From Novosphingobium terrae (GTDB lineage Bacteria > Pseudomonadota > Alphaproteobacteria > Sphingomonadales > Sphingomonadaceae): DNA of 64,000 nucleotides. The notes under the pieces are model-generated. The model was given only the letters and a program-made list of their open reading frames with translations, searched no databases and was not told the DNA's origin. Location: assembly GCF_017163935.1 (NCBI RefSeq), contig NZ_JABVZR010000001.1:2790001-2854000 (forward strand). Reading direction: 5' to 3'. The number at the start of each line of letters is the position of its first letter. Position 1 is the stretch's first letter. Of the stretch, positions 1-9,416 are shown in pieces. Position numbers and translations under genes: made by a program.

Positions 1-315
1 CGCCAGTCGGGCACATCGGACAGCCCCTCGATCCTCAACTGCTCGCCCGAAAGCGCGGCGGGCGGCGGTCTGTCGTGGCTGCGCACGGGCGACACCATCC
101 GCATCGACATCAACAAGGGCGAATGCAACGCGCTGGTCGATGCAGCCGAGATCGAGCGCCGCAAGGGCGACGGCCTGCCCCCGGTGCCGCCCAGCAACAC
201 GCCCTGGGAAGAGCTCTTCCGCGAGAAGACCGGCCAGATGGGCGAAGGCGCGGTGATGGAAATGGCGGTCAAATATCGCGGCCTTGCCGCAAAGACGCCG
301 CGCCATAACCATTGA
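1..315 (+). CDS. Sugar-acid dehydratase, IlvD/Edd family, C-terminal fragment (D-xylonate or L-arabinonate dehydratase type)
   Basis: The frame is open from base 1 and ends at TGA 313-315, so only the last 104 residues lie in the window. It carries the family's C-terminal signature: the SDSPSILN and SPESA segments, then GGGLSWLRTGD and RIDIN, and it ends in RHNH. This class dehydrates aldonic acids such as D-xylonate or L-arabinonate to 2-keto-3-deoxy acids in non-phosphorylating pentose pathways, using an Fe-S cluster. Its position next to xylan-degrading genes fits pentose use. The N-terminal Fe-S cysteines are outside the window, so the exact substrate cannot be settled. Confidence 0.8.
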   Translation, partial: RQSGTSDSPSILNCSPESAAGGGLSWLRTGDTIRIDINKGECNALVDAAEIERRKGDGLPPVPPSNTPWEELFREKTGQMGEGAVMEMAVKYRGLAAKTPRHNH

Positions 316-321
316 TGGAGT

Positions 322-346
322 GGGCCGGGCTTTCATCGCCCGGCCC
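322..346. terminator. Bidirectional terminator between convergent genes
   Basis: A perfect 9-bp stem, GGGCCGGGC paired with GCCCGGCCC, encloses the 7-base loop TTTCATC. It sits between the stop of the dehydratase (315) and the stop of the convergent GH8 gene (348), so it can serve both transcripts. Confidence 0.7.
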
Positions 347-347
347 C

Positions 348-1841
348 TCATGTCTTCGGCGCGATGATGCGGAATTCTCCGGAAAGATGCATCATGCTCA
401 TCAGATAGACCATGCCGTCGAAATAGCGCTGCTCGCCCGCAGGCGTGGGCATGGCCCAGACGGCGCGTAAAAATCCACGCGAGGCCTCGCCCGGCGTGCC
501 CGCCAGCCCCGCCACCGCCGTTGCCGCCACCATGCCGGAAGAATGGCGGGTGGAAAGCGGCTTGCCTTCCAGCGTGTAGCGGTCCGGGAAGCTCTCCATG
601 CCCTGCCGGGTGAGGAAGCCCTGGATGGCATCGCTCAGCGCCCGCTGGCGCTTGTCCTTGCCCCACCAATTGCTGTCCACCGACCAGTTGCTGGCGGTGC
701 GCCAGCTGTCATAGCCGAAGGGATAGGGCTGGCCGTCGAAAGTCTGCATGGCGCTGGCGTCGAGATAGCTGCGATCCGGCGCCAGCCCTGTGCGAGGGTT
801 CGCCACCTTCACAAAGAAATCGCGGCTGACATCCGCCGCTTTGGCCCAGAAAGCGCGATCCTCCACCGGCCCCCAGCGTGACCATAATTCGTAAAAGGCG
901 GGCAGATGGTAGGAGGCATCGGTACCCGGCACCTCGGTCTCGGCCACGAAGCGCACCATGGCATGGCTCTCATCCATCATCGGCCCCACGCTGGCGAGGC
1001 GGGGCGGATGCGGCTGGCGGGCAGGCGGCCATGGGCGGCCCGCCGCCCGGGCCTCGGCGGCTTCGGCGCGGTTGTTGATGCTGGGCCATGGCTGGGCGGG
1101 TTCGACAAAGGGCGCATCGCCCGGATGGACGCGGAAGGGCGGCATGCCCGTCTTCACCGCGCGGTGGCGCATGGCGCGCAGGATGCGATCGGCCTGAGCG
1201 CGATAGTCGTAAATGCCCTTGCCATTGCCCCAGCGGTTGGCGGCGAAATAGAGCGCCATGGCGTAATATTGCTCGCCATCGGGCGCGGCGCCGGTGCTGC
1301 GCGGTGTGCCATCGGTGTTCATCGACCAGGCGAAATAGCCATAGGAGGGATTGGCCGGATCGGTCACCTCCATATAGGTTTTCGACCAGTTCCACAGCGC
1401 ATCGAACTCGCGCTTGTGGCCAAGCTGGACGGCGATCATCATGCCGTAGCTCATGCCCTCGCTGCGGGCGTCATTGTTGGCCCAGTCGGTGATGTAGGCC
1501 AGCGGGCCGTTCGCATTGGCGCCGGTCTCGAAATAGAGGCGCTGTTCCTGCCCGTCGCCATGGAAGAGCTGCTGATAGATGGCGGCGATCCGCGCATGGG
1601 TCTGCTCGGGCGAGAGGCCCAATTGCTGCGCGAAGAGATTGGGATAGCGCCCCGTGTGATAGGCCCCCGTGCCATCGCCGGGGTGCCGCTCGACCGGCCA
1701 GAGCGGCGCCTCGACATGGTGCCCGGTCGCCACGGCGGGAGGCGGGGTGGAGGCTTCGGTCACCTGCCCCGTCTGCTGAGCCGATGCGGCAGAGGCCAAC
1801 ACAGAAGCCCCCGCCATCAGGATGATGTTGCGCAGCATCAT
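348..1841 (-). CDS. Glycoside hydrolase family 8 protein, probable reducing-end xylose-releasing exo-oligoxylanase
   Basis: This 497-residue exported enzyme belongs to GH8. The GH8 signature with the presumed catalytic acid Glu is visible as SEGMSYGM near residue 127, followed by aromatic stretches such as DGEQYYAMALYFAANRW. GH8 members of this length without extra domains include Rex enzymes, which cut xylo-oligosaccharides from the reducing end. A signal peptide (LASAASAQ region) precedes the domain. I chose the ATG at 1841 because AAGGGGA lies just upstream; a longer reading from 1997 runs through the end of the GH3 gene and looks spurious. It is last in the receptor-halogenase-GH3-GH8 operon, 7 bp after GH3. 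An endoglucanase activity cannot be excluded. Confidence 0.82.
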   Translation of the reverse strand: MMLRNIILMAGASVLASAASAQQTGQVTEASTPPPAVATGHHVEAPLWPVERHPGDGTGAYHTGRYPNLFAQQLGLSPEQTHARIAAIYQQLFHGDGQEQRLYFETGANANGPLAYITDWANNDARSEGMSYGMMIAVQLGHKREFDALWNWSKTYMEVTDPANPSYGYFAWSMNTDGTPRSTGAAPDGEQYYAMALYFAANRWGNGKGIYDYRAQADRILRAMRHRAVKTGMPPFRVHPGDAPFVEPAQPWPSINNRAEAAEARAAGRPWPPARQPHPPRLASVGPMMDESHAMVRFVAETEVPGTDASYHLPAFYELWSRWGPVEDRAFWAKAADVSRDFFVKVANPRTGLAPDRSYLDASAMQTFDGQPYPFGYDSWRTASNWSVDSNWWGKDKRQRALSDAIQGFLTRQGMESFPDRYTLEGKPLSTRHSSGMVAATAVAGLAGTPGEASRGFLRAVWAMPTPAGEQRYFDGMVYLMSMMHLSGEFRIIAPKT

Positions 1842-1848
1842 GTTCCCC

Positions 1849-4494
1849 TTACCGCGCGATGGCTGCGCCATGGGTGACGGCAAAGCCCGTCTCCACCGTG
1901 GGCAGCCCCTGCCCCGGCTGCCCGCCGCCAAGGCTGAGCTGATACTGCCCCGCCAGCACCGAGCGCACGCCATCGGGATCGACCGAACTGAGATCACGCG
2001 GGGTGAGATCGAAGCTGACCTCCCGCGCCTCGCCCGGCTTGAGCGTCACGCGCTGGAAGCCGCGCAGCGCGATGTTGGGCACGCCCGGCGCCTGAGGGAA
2101 ACGCAGATAGAGCTGCACCACCTCGTCGCCCGCGCGCTGGCCGCTGTTGCGCAGTCGGGCGCTGACATGCAGGCCTTTCGCGGCATCGCCATCGACCGGC
2201 GCAACCTTCAACCCATCATAGGCAAAGCTGGTGTAGCTCAGGCCAAAGCCGAAGGGATAGACCGGCTTGCCCGTGAAATAGCGATAGGTGCGCCCGGCCA
2301 TGCCGTAATCGTCAAAAGCGGGCAGATCGGCCAGGCTGTGATAGAAGGTGAGCGGCAGGCGCCCGCCCGGATTGACCGTGCCCGAAAGCACCTGCCCCAC
2401 AGCAAACCCGCCCGACTGGCCGGGATACCACGCCTCGACAATGGCGTTGGCGTTGTCACGCGCCCAGCTCAGATCGATGGCGCTGCCGTTCATCGCCACC
2501 ACCACCAGCGGCTTGCCCAGCGCTTTCGCATCGGCCAGCAGGGCGCGCTGATCGGCGGGCAGGTCCAGCGCGGTCTTGTCGCCCCCGGCGAAGCCGTCGA
2601 TCTTGATGGGCATTTCCTCGCCCTCAAGGTCGGAGGTCAGGCCCACGGCCGCCACCACCACATCGGCATTGGCCACGGCGCGGCGCAGATCGCCCGCCTC
2701 ATCGCGCGAGATGCGCTTCCACACCAGACTGGGTTCAGCCGCCCCGCCCGCCTCCATCTCGAAATGCAGGGGGTAGCGCTCGCCCTTTTTCAGCTCCACC
2801 TCAACCAGCTTGGGCGCCTCGCCCCATTGCGAGTAATGATCCGAGGCGATGGCAGGCTTGCCGCCGACATCGATGGCGCCCTTCACCCCGGTCACGCCGA
2901 TGCGGTAGGTGCCCGTTTCCGGCACGGTGAAAGAGCCGCTCCACACCACCTTATAGGCATCCGACGCCTGCTTGAGCCGGGGCGCATAGGTTTCCAGCCG
3001 CTCCTCGGTGCGGCGGGCGATGGGGGTGGCGGCATAGGTCCGCTCGCCGCGCGGTTTGGTGGGGTCGATGGCGTTGAAATAATCGGCATGCAGGCCGGGC
3101 TTGCCATCCGGCGTCAGGAAATGCCCGGCAGGCACCGGATCGCCGTCGGTGATCGAGGCGCTGAAGGGCACCAGCGTCACCTGAGCGCCCGGCATGGCGC
3201 GGCGCAGGCCCTCCACCACCGAGACCGGCGGCGCGGAATTGGGCGAGGAGTAATTGCCGCGCAACACGCGCGTGGCGTCGCCCAGCGGGCCGATCACCGC
3301 CACGTGCAGGCCCTGCTTCAGGGGCAGCGTGCCATCGTTCTTGAGCAGCACCAGACTTTCCACCGCCGCGCGCAAGGAGGTCTCGCGATGCTGCGCCGTG
3401 TCCACCGTGGTAAGCGGCACGGGGTTGGTGTTCGGGCCCGCAATCCCCGGCAGATCGCCATTGCGATAGCGCGCGGCAAACAGGCGCACCAAGGCGCGGT
3501 CCAGATCGGCTTGTGTCAGCAAACCCCGCTTCAGCGCCTCGGCATAGCGGACGCCAAGGCCGGGGACTTCGCCGATGGTGCCGGTGTGGCATTCATTGTC
3601 CACCCCGGCGCGGAATGCCGCCGCCACGCCCGCTGCCGGATCGCTGGCATATTTGTGATGGTCGGCGATATCGACCACGGCGTCACAGTCGGAGACGACA
3701 TAGCCCTTGAAGCCCCATGCGCCGCGCAGATGGTCCTTCAGCAGATCGTCGCTGGCGCAGGCGGGTTGGCCATCGATGCGGTTGTAGGCGCACATGATCG
3801 ATCCGGCATGGCCCTCCACAATGGCGGCGCGGAAGGCGGGCAGATAGGTGTCCTCCAGATCGTGGCGCGAGACGAAGACATTGGCGACATGGCGCGTCGA
3901 TTCCGGCCCGGAATGCACCGCGAAATGCTTGGGCGTGGCGATCACCAGCGGATGCTCCGGATCGGGGCCCTGCATGCCGGTGACGAAGGCCACCCCCATA
4001 TGCGCGGTGAGGAAAGGGTCCTCGCCATAGGTTTCCTGACCGCGCCCCCAGCGCGGATCACGGAAGATGTTGATGTTGGGCGACCATGTATCGAGCCCGG
4101 TGCCGATCTTGCCGAGATGGCCGGTGGCGCGGCCCAGCGTATGCATGGCGCGCACCTCTGTGCCGATCACGCTGGCCACATCATGGATCAGCGGCGGGTT
4201 GAAGGTAGCGGCAAGGCCGATGGGTTCGGGGAAATTGGTGGTGGGCAGCGGGCCGAAGGCGCCATGCAGCGATTCCGTCCACCAATTGTAGGCCGGGATG
4301 TTGAGGCGCGGGATCGCGGGCGCCACATTGACCAGCTGGGCGATCTTTTCATCCACCGTCAGCCTGGCGACGGTGGCGGCGGCCATCTGTTCGGCCTGAT
4401 CCTGGGCACTGACCGTCTGGGCGGAAAGAGTGCTGGCGATGATGGCCGCAGTGGACAGCAAAACGCGCAGGCAGCGGGCAGGCGATAAAGGCAT
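1849..4494 (-). CDS. Glycoside hydrolase family 3 beta-xylosidase/beta-glucosidase with PA14 insertion
   Basis: An 881-residue secreted GH3 enzyme. After a signal peptide ending near SAQTVSAQ comes the GH3 barrel with the NFPEPIGLAATF and DPRWGRGQETYGEDP motifs. The nucleophile Asp lies in VVSDCDA near residue 270. A PA14-like carbohydrate-binding insert follows (roughly residues 450-590), then the second GH3 domain and a fibronectin-III-like tail. This layout is common in bacterial xylan 1,4-beta-xylosidases. The ATG at 4494 has GGAGAG seven bases upstream; a TTG four codons earlier is less likely. It lies between the halogenase-like gene (29 bp) and GH8 (7 bp), so it is part of one transcript acting on xylo-oligosaccharides in the periplasm. 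Confidence 0.88.
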   Translation of the reverse strand: MPLSPARCLRVLLSTAAIIASTLSAQTVSAQDQAEQMAAATVARLTVDEKIAQLVNVAPAIPRLNIPAYNWWTESLHGAFGPLPTTNFPEPIGLAATFNPPLIHDVASVIGTEVRAMHTLGRATGHLGKIGTGLDTWSPNINIFRDPRWGRGQETYGEDPFLTAHMGVAFVTGMQGPDPEHPLVIATPKHFAVHSGPESTRHVANVFVSRHDLEDTYLPAFRAAIVEGHAGSIMCAYNRIDGQPACASDDLLKDHLRGAWGFKGYVVSDCDAVVDIADHHKYASDPAAGVAAAFRAGVDNECHTGTIGEVPGLGVRYAEALKRGLLTQADLDRALVRLFAARYRNGDLPGIAGPNTNPVPLTTVDTAQHRETSLRAAVESLVLLKNDGTLPLKQGLHVAVIGPLGDATRVLRGNYSSPNSAPPVSVVEGLRRAMPGAQVTLVPFSASITDGDPVPAGHFLTPDGKPGLHADYFNAIDPTKPRGERTYAATPIARRTEERLETYAPRLKQASDAYKVVWSGSFTVPETGTYRIGVTGVKGAIDVGGKPAIASDHYSQWGEAPKLVEVELKKGERYPLHFEMEAGGAAEPSLVWKRISRDEAGDLRRAVANADVVVAAVGLTSDLEGEEMPIKIDGFAGGDKTALDLPADQRALLADAKALGKPLVVVAMNGSAIDLSWARDNANAIVEAWYPGQSGGFAVGQVLSGTVNPGGRLPLTFYHSLADLPAFDDYGMAGRTYRYFTGKPVYPFGFGLSYTSFAYDGLKVAPVDGDAAKGLHVSARLRNSGQRAGDEVVQLYLRFPQAPGVPNIALRGFQRVTLKPGEAREVSFDLTPRDLSSVDPDGVRSVLAGQYQLSLGGGQPGQGLPTVETGFAVTHGAAIAR

Positions 4495-4523
4495 CGTTCT
4501 CTCCAAGGGCGGTTGGGTGCGGC

Positions 4524-6068
4524 TCAGACCGGCTGCATCCCGTATTCGGCAATCTTGCGGATCAGTTCGCGGTGGCGCGGCAGGCGGGTGGCAAGCGCCT
4601 CGGTGCGGGCGCGGTTTTCGCGCAGGGCGCGCTGGGCGGCGCGTTCGTCCATGGCCAGCCAGGCCGGATCGACCTCGCTGCGGAAATCCATGCCATAGAG
4701 GACATATTGGTAGCTGGCCGCCGGGAAGACCTCGTCCAGCCGGTCGAACTCGTCATGGAACCATGGGGGCTGATAGCGCCAGAGCAGCAACAGATCGCGC
4801 AGGCGGTCCGGGATGGTCTCGGGGTCGCGGTTGTCGCGCCAGAAGGCGCTGTCTTCTCGTTTGGAGAGGACATAGTGCAGTTTCAGGAAATCGATGATCC
4901 GGCCCCAGCGGTAATGGGTCGTTTCATTGAAACGGCGGGCGACGATGTCCATCACCGCGCGCGCGGCGGGCATCTGTTCGGCAATCAGCTTGGCCGACAG
5001 TTCGATCAGCACGATGGCCGAGGCTTCGAGCGGTTCGAGGAACCCCGCTGCCAGCCCGACGGCCACGACATTCCCCTTCCAGAAGGTCTCGCGATGGCCC
5101 GAGCGGATGGGGATCTTGCGGATCGGCAGATCACGCCCCGCCGGGCCAAGATAGGCACGCAACTCGCGTTCTGCCCCGTCCTGATCGATATGGCGGCTGG
5201 AATAGACATGGCCCACGCCGCGCCTTGTGGGCAGGCCGATGTCCCAGATCCATCCGGCGCTTTGCGCGGTGGAGATGGTGTGGGTGGGGATCGGTGCGTC
5301 CTCGCTCTCATAGGGGAGTTGCACCGCAAGGGCCGTGTCGCAGAACAGCACGTCCGAGCAATCGCGGAAGGGGACGCCCATGGCCTCGCCGATCAGCAGG
5401 GCGCGAAAGCCGGTGCAGTCGATAAAGAGATCGCCCTCGATGCGCCCGGCGCGGTCGGTGTCCAGCGACAGGATATCGCCATTCTCGGCTTTGGCGACGG
5501 TGCTGACATTGGCCAGCACATGGCGCACGCCCAGCTTCTCGCAGCAATGTTTTTGCAGGAAGGGCGCGAATTTCCCGGCATCGAGATGATAGGCGTAATT
5601 GGCCGCGCCCTCATATTCCGGCGTGGTGATGGCCTTGGGGGCCAGCCCCTGATCGCAGATTACGCCTTGCGCGCAGACCGCATCGCAGAAGCTGCCGTCA
5701 TCCTCTGAGGCCAGCCAATGCGGGGCGAGGTTCACCTGCTCGAAGCTCTGGGGCAGCATCAGCGGGTGGTAATAGGCGTCATCCTCCGCGCCGGTGGTCC
5801 AGCGGGCGAATTTGGCGCCCTGCTTGAAGGAGGCATCGCATTCGCGGAAGAAATCGGTCTCCGAAACGCCCATCTTCTGCAGGGTGGAGCGCAAGGTGGG
5901 CCATGTCCCCTCACCCACGCCGATGATCGGCGTATCGGGCGATTCCACCAGAGTGACGGTGAAACCGGCCTTCATCCGTGCGCGATGGCGGGCGGCGATG
6001 ATCCCCGCCGTCAACCAGCCGGCGGTGCCGCCGCCCACGATCACGACATGCTTGACGGTGCTGCTCAT
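4524..6068 (-). CDS. Tryptophan-halogenase-family flavoprotein linked to a TonB receptor locus
   Basis: A 514-residue member of the flavin-dependent halogenase family. The FAD-binding GGGTAGW motif is at residues 12-18 and the conserved catalytic Lys is K82 in SFKQGAKF. The family W-x-W-x-I-P signature appears as GWIWDIGLP (W273, W275), with Gly where Pro is usual. The loop that in PrnA and RebH reads E-S-T-G, supplying the catalytic Glu and the halide site, here reads E348-A-S-A. The FAD fold and Lys are therefore kept while the halide loop is altered. It lies 74 bp after the TonB receptor gene and 29 bp before GH3. Such genes recur with TonB receptors, SapC and cupin-like genes in Caulobacterales and sphingomonads, but their substrate is unknown. 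The ATG at 6068 was preferred over an upstream TTG. Confidence 0.85.
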   Translation of the reverse strand: MSSTVKHVVIVGGGTAGWLTAGIIAARHRARMKAGFTVTLVESPDTPIIGVGEGTWPTLRSTLQKMGVSETDFFRECDASFKQGAKFARWTTGAEDDAYYHPLMLPQSFEQVNLAPHWLASEDDGSFCDAVCAQGVICDQGLAPKAITTPEYEGAANYAYHLDAGKFAPFLQKHCCEKLGVRHVLANVSTVAKAENGDILSLDTDRAGRIEGDLFIDCTGFRALLIGEAMGVPFRDCSDVLFCDTALAVQLPYESEDAPIPTHTISTAQSAGWIWDIGLPTRRGVGHVYSSRHIDQDGAERELRAYLGPAGRDLPIRKIPIRSGHRETFWKGNVVAVGLAAGFLEPLEASAIVLIELSAKLIAEQMPAARAVMDIVARRFNETTHYRWGRIIDFLKLHYVLSKREDSAFWRDNRDPETIPDRLRDLLLLWRYQPPWFHDEFDRLDEVFPAASYQYVLYGMDFRSEVDPAWLAMDERAAQRALRENRARTEALATRLPRHRELIRKIAEYGMQPV

Positions 6069-6142
6069 GAACTCGCCTGCCCCCTCACCTGTCCCCAATG
6101 GGCGGGCCGGATAAAGCCCCCGGCCCGATCCCGTCTCAGTCC

Positions 6143-9058
6143 CTAGAAATGATAGCGCGCCCCGAATGTAAAGCGGCGACCATAGCTGTAGGCATCCAGC
6201 AGCTGATTGCTGAAGCGCCCATGCGTGCTGTAGACCGAATTGTTGAGGTTGGTGATGCCACCGAACACCGAGACGTTCTTGGTGATATCATAGCTGGAGG
6301 ACAGATCGACCTGCACCTGGCTGTTGACGAAGGTCGGCTCGGCGCCGAACTGGCCGGTGTTCTGGTTCTGGCCGAATTGCAGCAGATAGCTGTCGCGCCA
6401 GTTGACCGCGACGCGGACCTGGAAGCCGTGCTTGTCATAGAAGGCCACCAGATTGGCCGAATTGGCCAGACCCGTCACGGCAAAGCCGCTGGTGCTGATA
6501 TCCTTGGGGTCATAGGGCTTGTTGGTGCCCACGAAGGTGGCATTGGCCGTGAGCCCGAAGCCGCTGCGCCCGAAGACATGCTGCAGCGCGATTTCCACCC
6601 CGCGCACCGTGGCATCCGGCCCGTTCACCTGCTGCGAGACGGAGAATTGCGCCGCCTGCCCCGTGGTGGGATCGATCACCCCGTTGATGGTCTGGCGCTG
6701 CACGCCCGCCACGATGAAGTTGCTGACATGCTTGAGGAAGAAATCGACCGAGAAATAAGAGTTCGGCGCGTAATACCATTCCGCCGCCGCATCGAAATTG
6801 TCCGAGAGATAGGGGCTGAGATCGGGGTTGCCGCCGGTGGCCGTCAAAGCGCCGACGCGCTGGCCGGAACCGACATTGAGCACCGGATTGAGGTTCTTCA
6901 GCGCCGGGCGCGTCAGCGTGCGCGAGGCATCCAGACGCAGATGCAGCTTGGGCGTCACCTCCAGCTTCAAGTCCATGCTGGGCAGCAGATAATTGTAGCT
7001 GTTGCCTGCCGCGATGGTCGAGGTCGCTCCGCCATTGGCATAGACGGTGGTGAGCAGCGTCGGGTCGGCGGTGCTGGTGGTCAGCGAGACCGGGGTCTGG
7101 CCCAGCGCCAGCGTGTCGAGATGGGTGTTTTCATAGCGCAGGCCGGAGATGAAGTGGAACGGCATGCTGGCGATCTGGGTGGTGAAATTGGCCCGCACAT
7201 AGGCCGCCCAGGTCTTTTCGGTGATGGTCGCCACGCTTGAAGGGCTCAGCGCCAGATCGAGCGAGCCGGTGTAGTTGCACAAGCCATCGGTGCCCGGCGG
7301 ACGGGCGCAATAGTTGAAACCGGGAATGTTCTTGGTCTGCGGATTGCCCAGAGATTGCAGGTAATTGTAAACGGCCAGCGGATTGTAGACCAGAATGCCC
7401 GGCGCCAGATTGCCGCTGTAGCCCGGAATGAAATTGGCCGTGCTGATTGTGCCGCCATAGATGCTGGAGGGCAGTGCCACACCGGTGGTGCGCCCGGAAG
7501 GCGTGCCATAGCCGGCATAGGCTTGCCAGTAATCATTGGTGAAGGTGTCGCTCTCGGCCAGCCGGAAGGTGTCCTGCATATAGGAGCCGCCGAATTGCAG
7601 GATGAAATTCTCCTGCTCCCAGGCGCCCTTCACATGGAACTGGCGCACCACATCGGTGTTGCGCTGGGCCTGACGCACCATCACATGCGAGCCGATCACC
7701 GAGGTATCGAGGAACTGCCCCGCATTGCCCGAGGGGCCGATGTCATGCAGCACCGGCAGATAGCCGCTGCTGGCGCCGCCCACGGCCAGACCGGTGTTGG
7801 CCCCCAGCGTGCCGCCATAGCCGATATCGGAGCTGTTGTTGCCGATCTCGCCATTGGGGTTGAGCCAGCTCTTGGCGAAGGCCGCGTCCACATCCAGCTT
7901 GAGGTGATCGGTGACCTGATACTTCAGGTTCGCGCCCAGCTGGTTGGTGTTGATCAGCGAATGGGTGATGACCGCATTCATGTCCATCGGCGTGCCCGCC
8001 TGATTGAAATCGATCGCGGTGCCGTTGCTGTCCTGCTTGACGTTGGTCAGGCTGCTCATGTTGAACCAGGCGGCATAGCCGTAGCTGGTGGTCTGCACGA
8101 CCTGACTGCTGAAATTGTCGTCGATGGTCAGCAGGATACGGTCACTGGGCTTCCACTGATAGACCAGCCGCGCATCGACGCGCTCGTCCCGTGTGGTGTT
8201 CTGCTCGGCGCCCGCCTGCTGGGGGAACCAGCCGAGCACGGTCTGCTTGTCGCTGGCCAGTCCGCTGGTGGTCGAGCCGGGGTTGCAGCTGGCCGCCGTG
8301 CTGCCCGCCAATTGGCAGGGCGCGTAATAGCCGCCTTCCCAGCCATTGACGAAGACATGGTTGGTGGTGGTGTCATGGCGGGAGTAGGCGATGTCGCCCA
8401 GCACGCCCATCGTGTCATCGGCAAAGGTGTCGCTGACCAGCAACCCGCCCGAGGGCACGACATTGCCCTTGCGATCCTGAATCGAACCCGAGACCGAGGC
8501 CGCCATATGCAGACCGGGATGATCGAAAGGCTTGGGGAAAGCGATATCAATCGTCGCACCGATGGCGCTGGCTGACAGCGAGACATCGGGCGTCTTGTAG
8601 ACGTTGAGCTGGCCCACGAAATCGGAGCCCACCGTCGAGAAATCGACTGCACGATTGCCGGTGGCGGTGGAAATATGGCGTTCATCGTAAAGCGTTTCGT
8701 TGAAATCGCCGCTGAAGCCGCGCACGGTCACGCCCGTTGCTTCGCCGCGATTGCCCGAGACCTGCACCGAAACGCCCGGCAGACGCTGCAGCGAGGCCGC
8801 CACATTGGGATCGGGGAACTTGCCGATATCTTCGGAGGAAATGGCATCCAGCACGCCCGCCGCATTGCGTTTGATATCAAGATTGCGCTGCAGCGAGCCG
8901 CGAATGCCCGTCACGATGATGGCAGGTTCATCGCCGGACGGCGCCGATGTGGTGGCAGGCGCCGCCGTATCCTGAGCGAGCGCGGGTGTGCCGATGGCCA
9001 CCGCCAGAGCGCAGGACGCGCCCGAAACCATCAACCCTCTTATGGATCGCCTGATCAT
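6143..9058 (-). CDS. TonB-dependent outer-membrane receptor, oligosaccharide uptake
   Basis: A 971-residue receptor with a signal peptide (ALAVAIGTPALAQ region). A TonB box-like IIVTGIRGSL and a plug domain follow (about residues 45-170: SLQRNLDIKRNA, FPDPNVAASLQRLPGV). The rest is a long beta-barrel with the outer-membrane C-terminal signature ending in RYHF. There is no N-terminal FecR-interaction extension, so direct sigma/anti-sigma signalling is unlikely. It heads the operon with the halogenase-like protein, GH3 and GH8, and probably imports xylo-oligosaccharides across the outer membrane. The upstream region carries a promoter overlapped by a LacI-type operator. The sugar is inferred from the neighbours, not from the barrel itself. 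Confidence 0.9.
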   Translation of the reverse strand: MIRRSIRGLMVSGASCALAVAIGTPALAQDTAAPATTSAPSGDEPAIIVTGIRGSLQRNLDIKRNAAGVLDAISSEDIGKFPDPNVAASLQRLPGVSVQVSGNRGEATGVTVRGFSGDFNETLYDERHISTATGNRAVDFSTVGSDFVGQLNVYKTPDVSLSASAIGATIDIAFPKPFDHPGLHMAASVSGSIQDRKGNVVPSGGLLVSDTFADDTMGVLGDIAYSRHDTTTNHVFVNGWEGGYYAPCQLAGSTAASCNPGSTTSGLASDKQTVLGWFPQQAGAEQNTTRDERVDARLVYQWKPSDRILLTIDDNFSSQVVQTTSYGYAAWFNMSSLTNVKQDSNGTAIDFNQAGTPMDMNAVITHSLINTNQLGANLKYQVTDHLKLDVDAAFAKSWLNPNGEIGNNSSDIGYGGTLGANTGLAVGGASSGYLPVLHDIGPSGNAGQFLDTSVIGSHVMVRQAQRNTDVVRQFHVKGAWEQENFILQFGGSYMQDTFRLAESDTFTNDYWQAYAGYGTPSGRTTGVALPSSIYGGTISTANFIPGYSGNLAPGILVYNPLAVYNYLQSLGNPQTKNIPGFNYCARPPGTDGLCNYTGSLDLALSPSSVATITEKTWAAYVRANFTTQIASMPFHFISGLRYENTHLDTLALGQTPVSLTTSTADPTLLTTVYANGGATSTIAAGNSYNYLLPSMDLKLEVTPKLHLRLDASRTLTRPALKNLNPVLNVGSGQRVGALTATGGNPDLSPYLSDNFDAAAEWYYAPNSYFSVDFFLKHVSNFIVAGVQRQTINGVIDPTTGQAAQFSVSQQVNGPDATVRGVEIALQHVFGRSGFGLTANATFVGTNKPYDPKDISTSGFAVTGLANSANLVAFYDKHGFQVRVAVNWRDSYLLQFGQNQNTGQFGAEPTFVNSQVQVDLSSSYDITKNVSVFGGITNLNNSVYSTHGRFSNQLLDAYSYGRRFTFGARYHF

Positions 9059-9250
9059 ACCCCTATCCCTCTGTTTTTATTGGCGGATATTTTCCCGCCC
9101 GGACAATTCTTGAGGCACGACTTTCCAGCCGCACAATCGATGAACGACGTGACGTGATTATTCTGTCTTCACACCGAAATTCTTATGTCCGCACTCTTAC
9201 GGAGTGCATCCCTCTTCCTGTTACGCCTGCTTCGACGCATTGTGATTGAC

Positions 9251-9279
9251 TTGTTAGGGGAAGAAGGTAGCGCTATCAA
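9251..9279 (-). promoter_or_regulatory. Promoter with LacI-type operator for the TonB receptor operon
   Basis: On the minus strand TTGATA (9279-9274) and TAACAA (9256-9251) are separated by exactly 17 bp. The near-palindrome GGTAGCGCTATC (9266-9277 on the plus strand, core TAGCGCTA) overlaps the -35, a classic repressor position. The same 12 bases occur at 15982-15993 before the GH43 operon. Predicted transcription starts near 9243, about 185 bases before the receptor ATG. The rest of the 9059-9416 gap shows no gene. Confidence 0.6.
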
Positions 9280-9416
9280 GAGATATTTTCAGGGACAATT
9301 AAGGACAGGTTTTACTGTTGCCGCCAGTGCACAGTTGCCGCCGACTGTCACTGCTGTATCCTGGGCCCAACCCCAGACAAGATGGCGCCAACAAGCCATG
9401 AACAGGGAGAGAGATC

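Noticed and set aside
1842..1997. Longer start for the GH8 protein
   Set aside because: The extra 52 residues are Arg/Trp-rich, lie inside the GH3 gene and lack a signal peptide; ATG 1841 has a good ribosome site and a normal signal peptide.
1822..4488. Long plus-strand open frame opposite the GH3 gene
   Set aside because: It is an antisense shadow in a GC-rich gene: composition is His/Arg/Ala-rich with no domain, while the minus strand encodes a complete GH3 enzyme.
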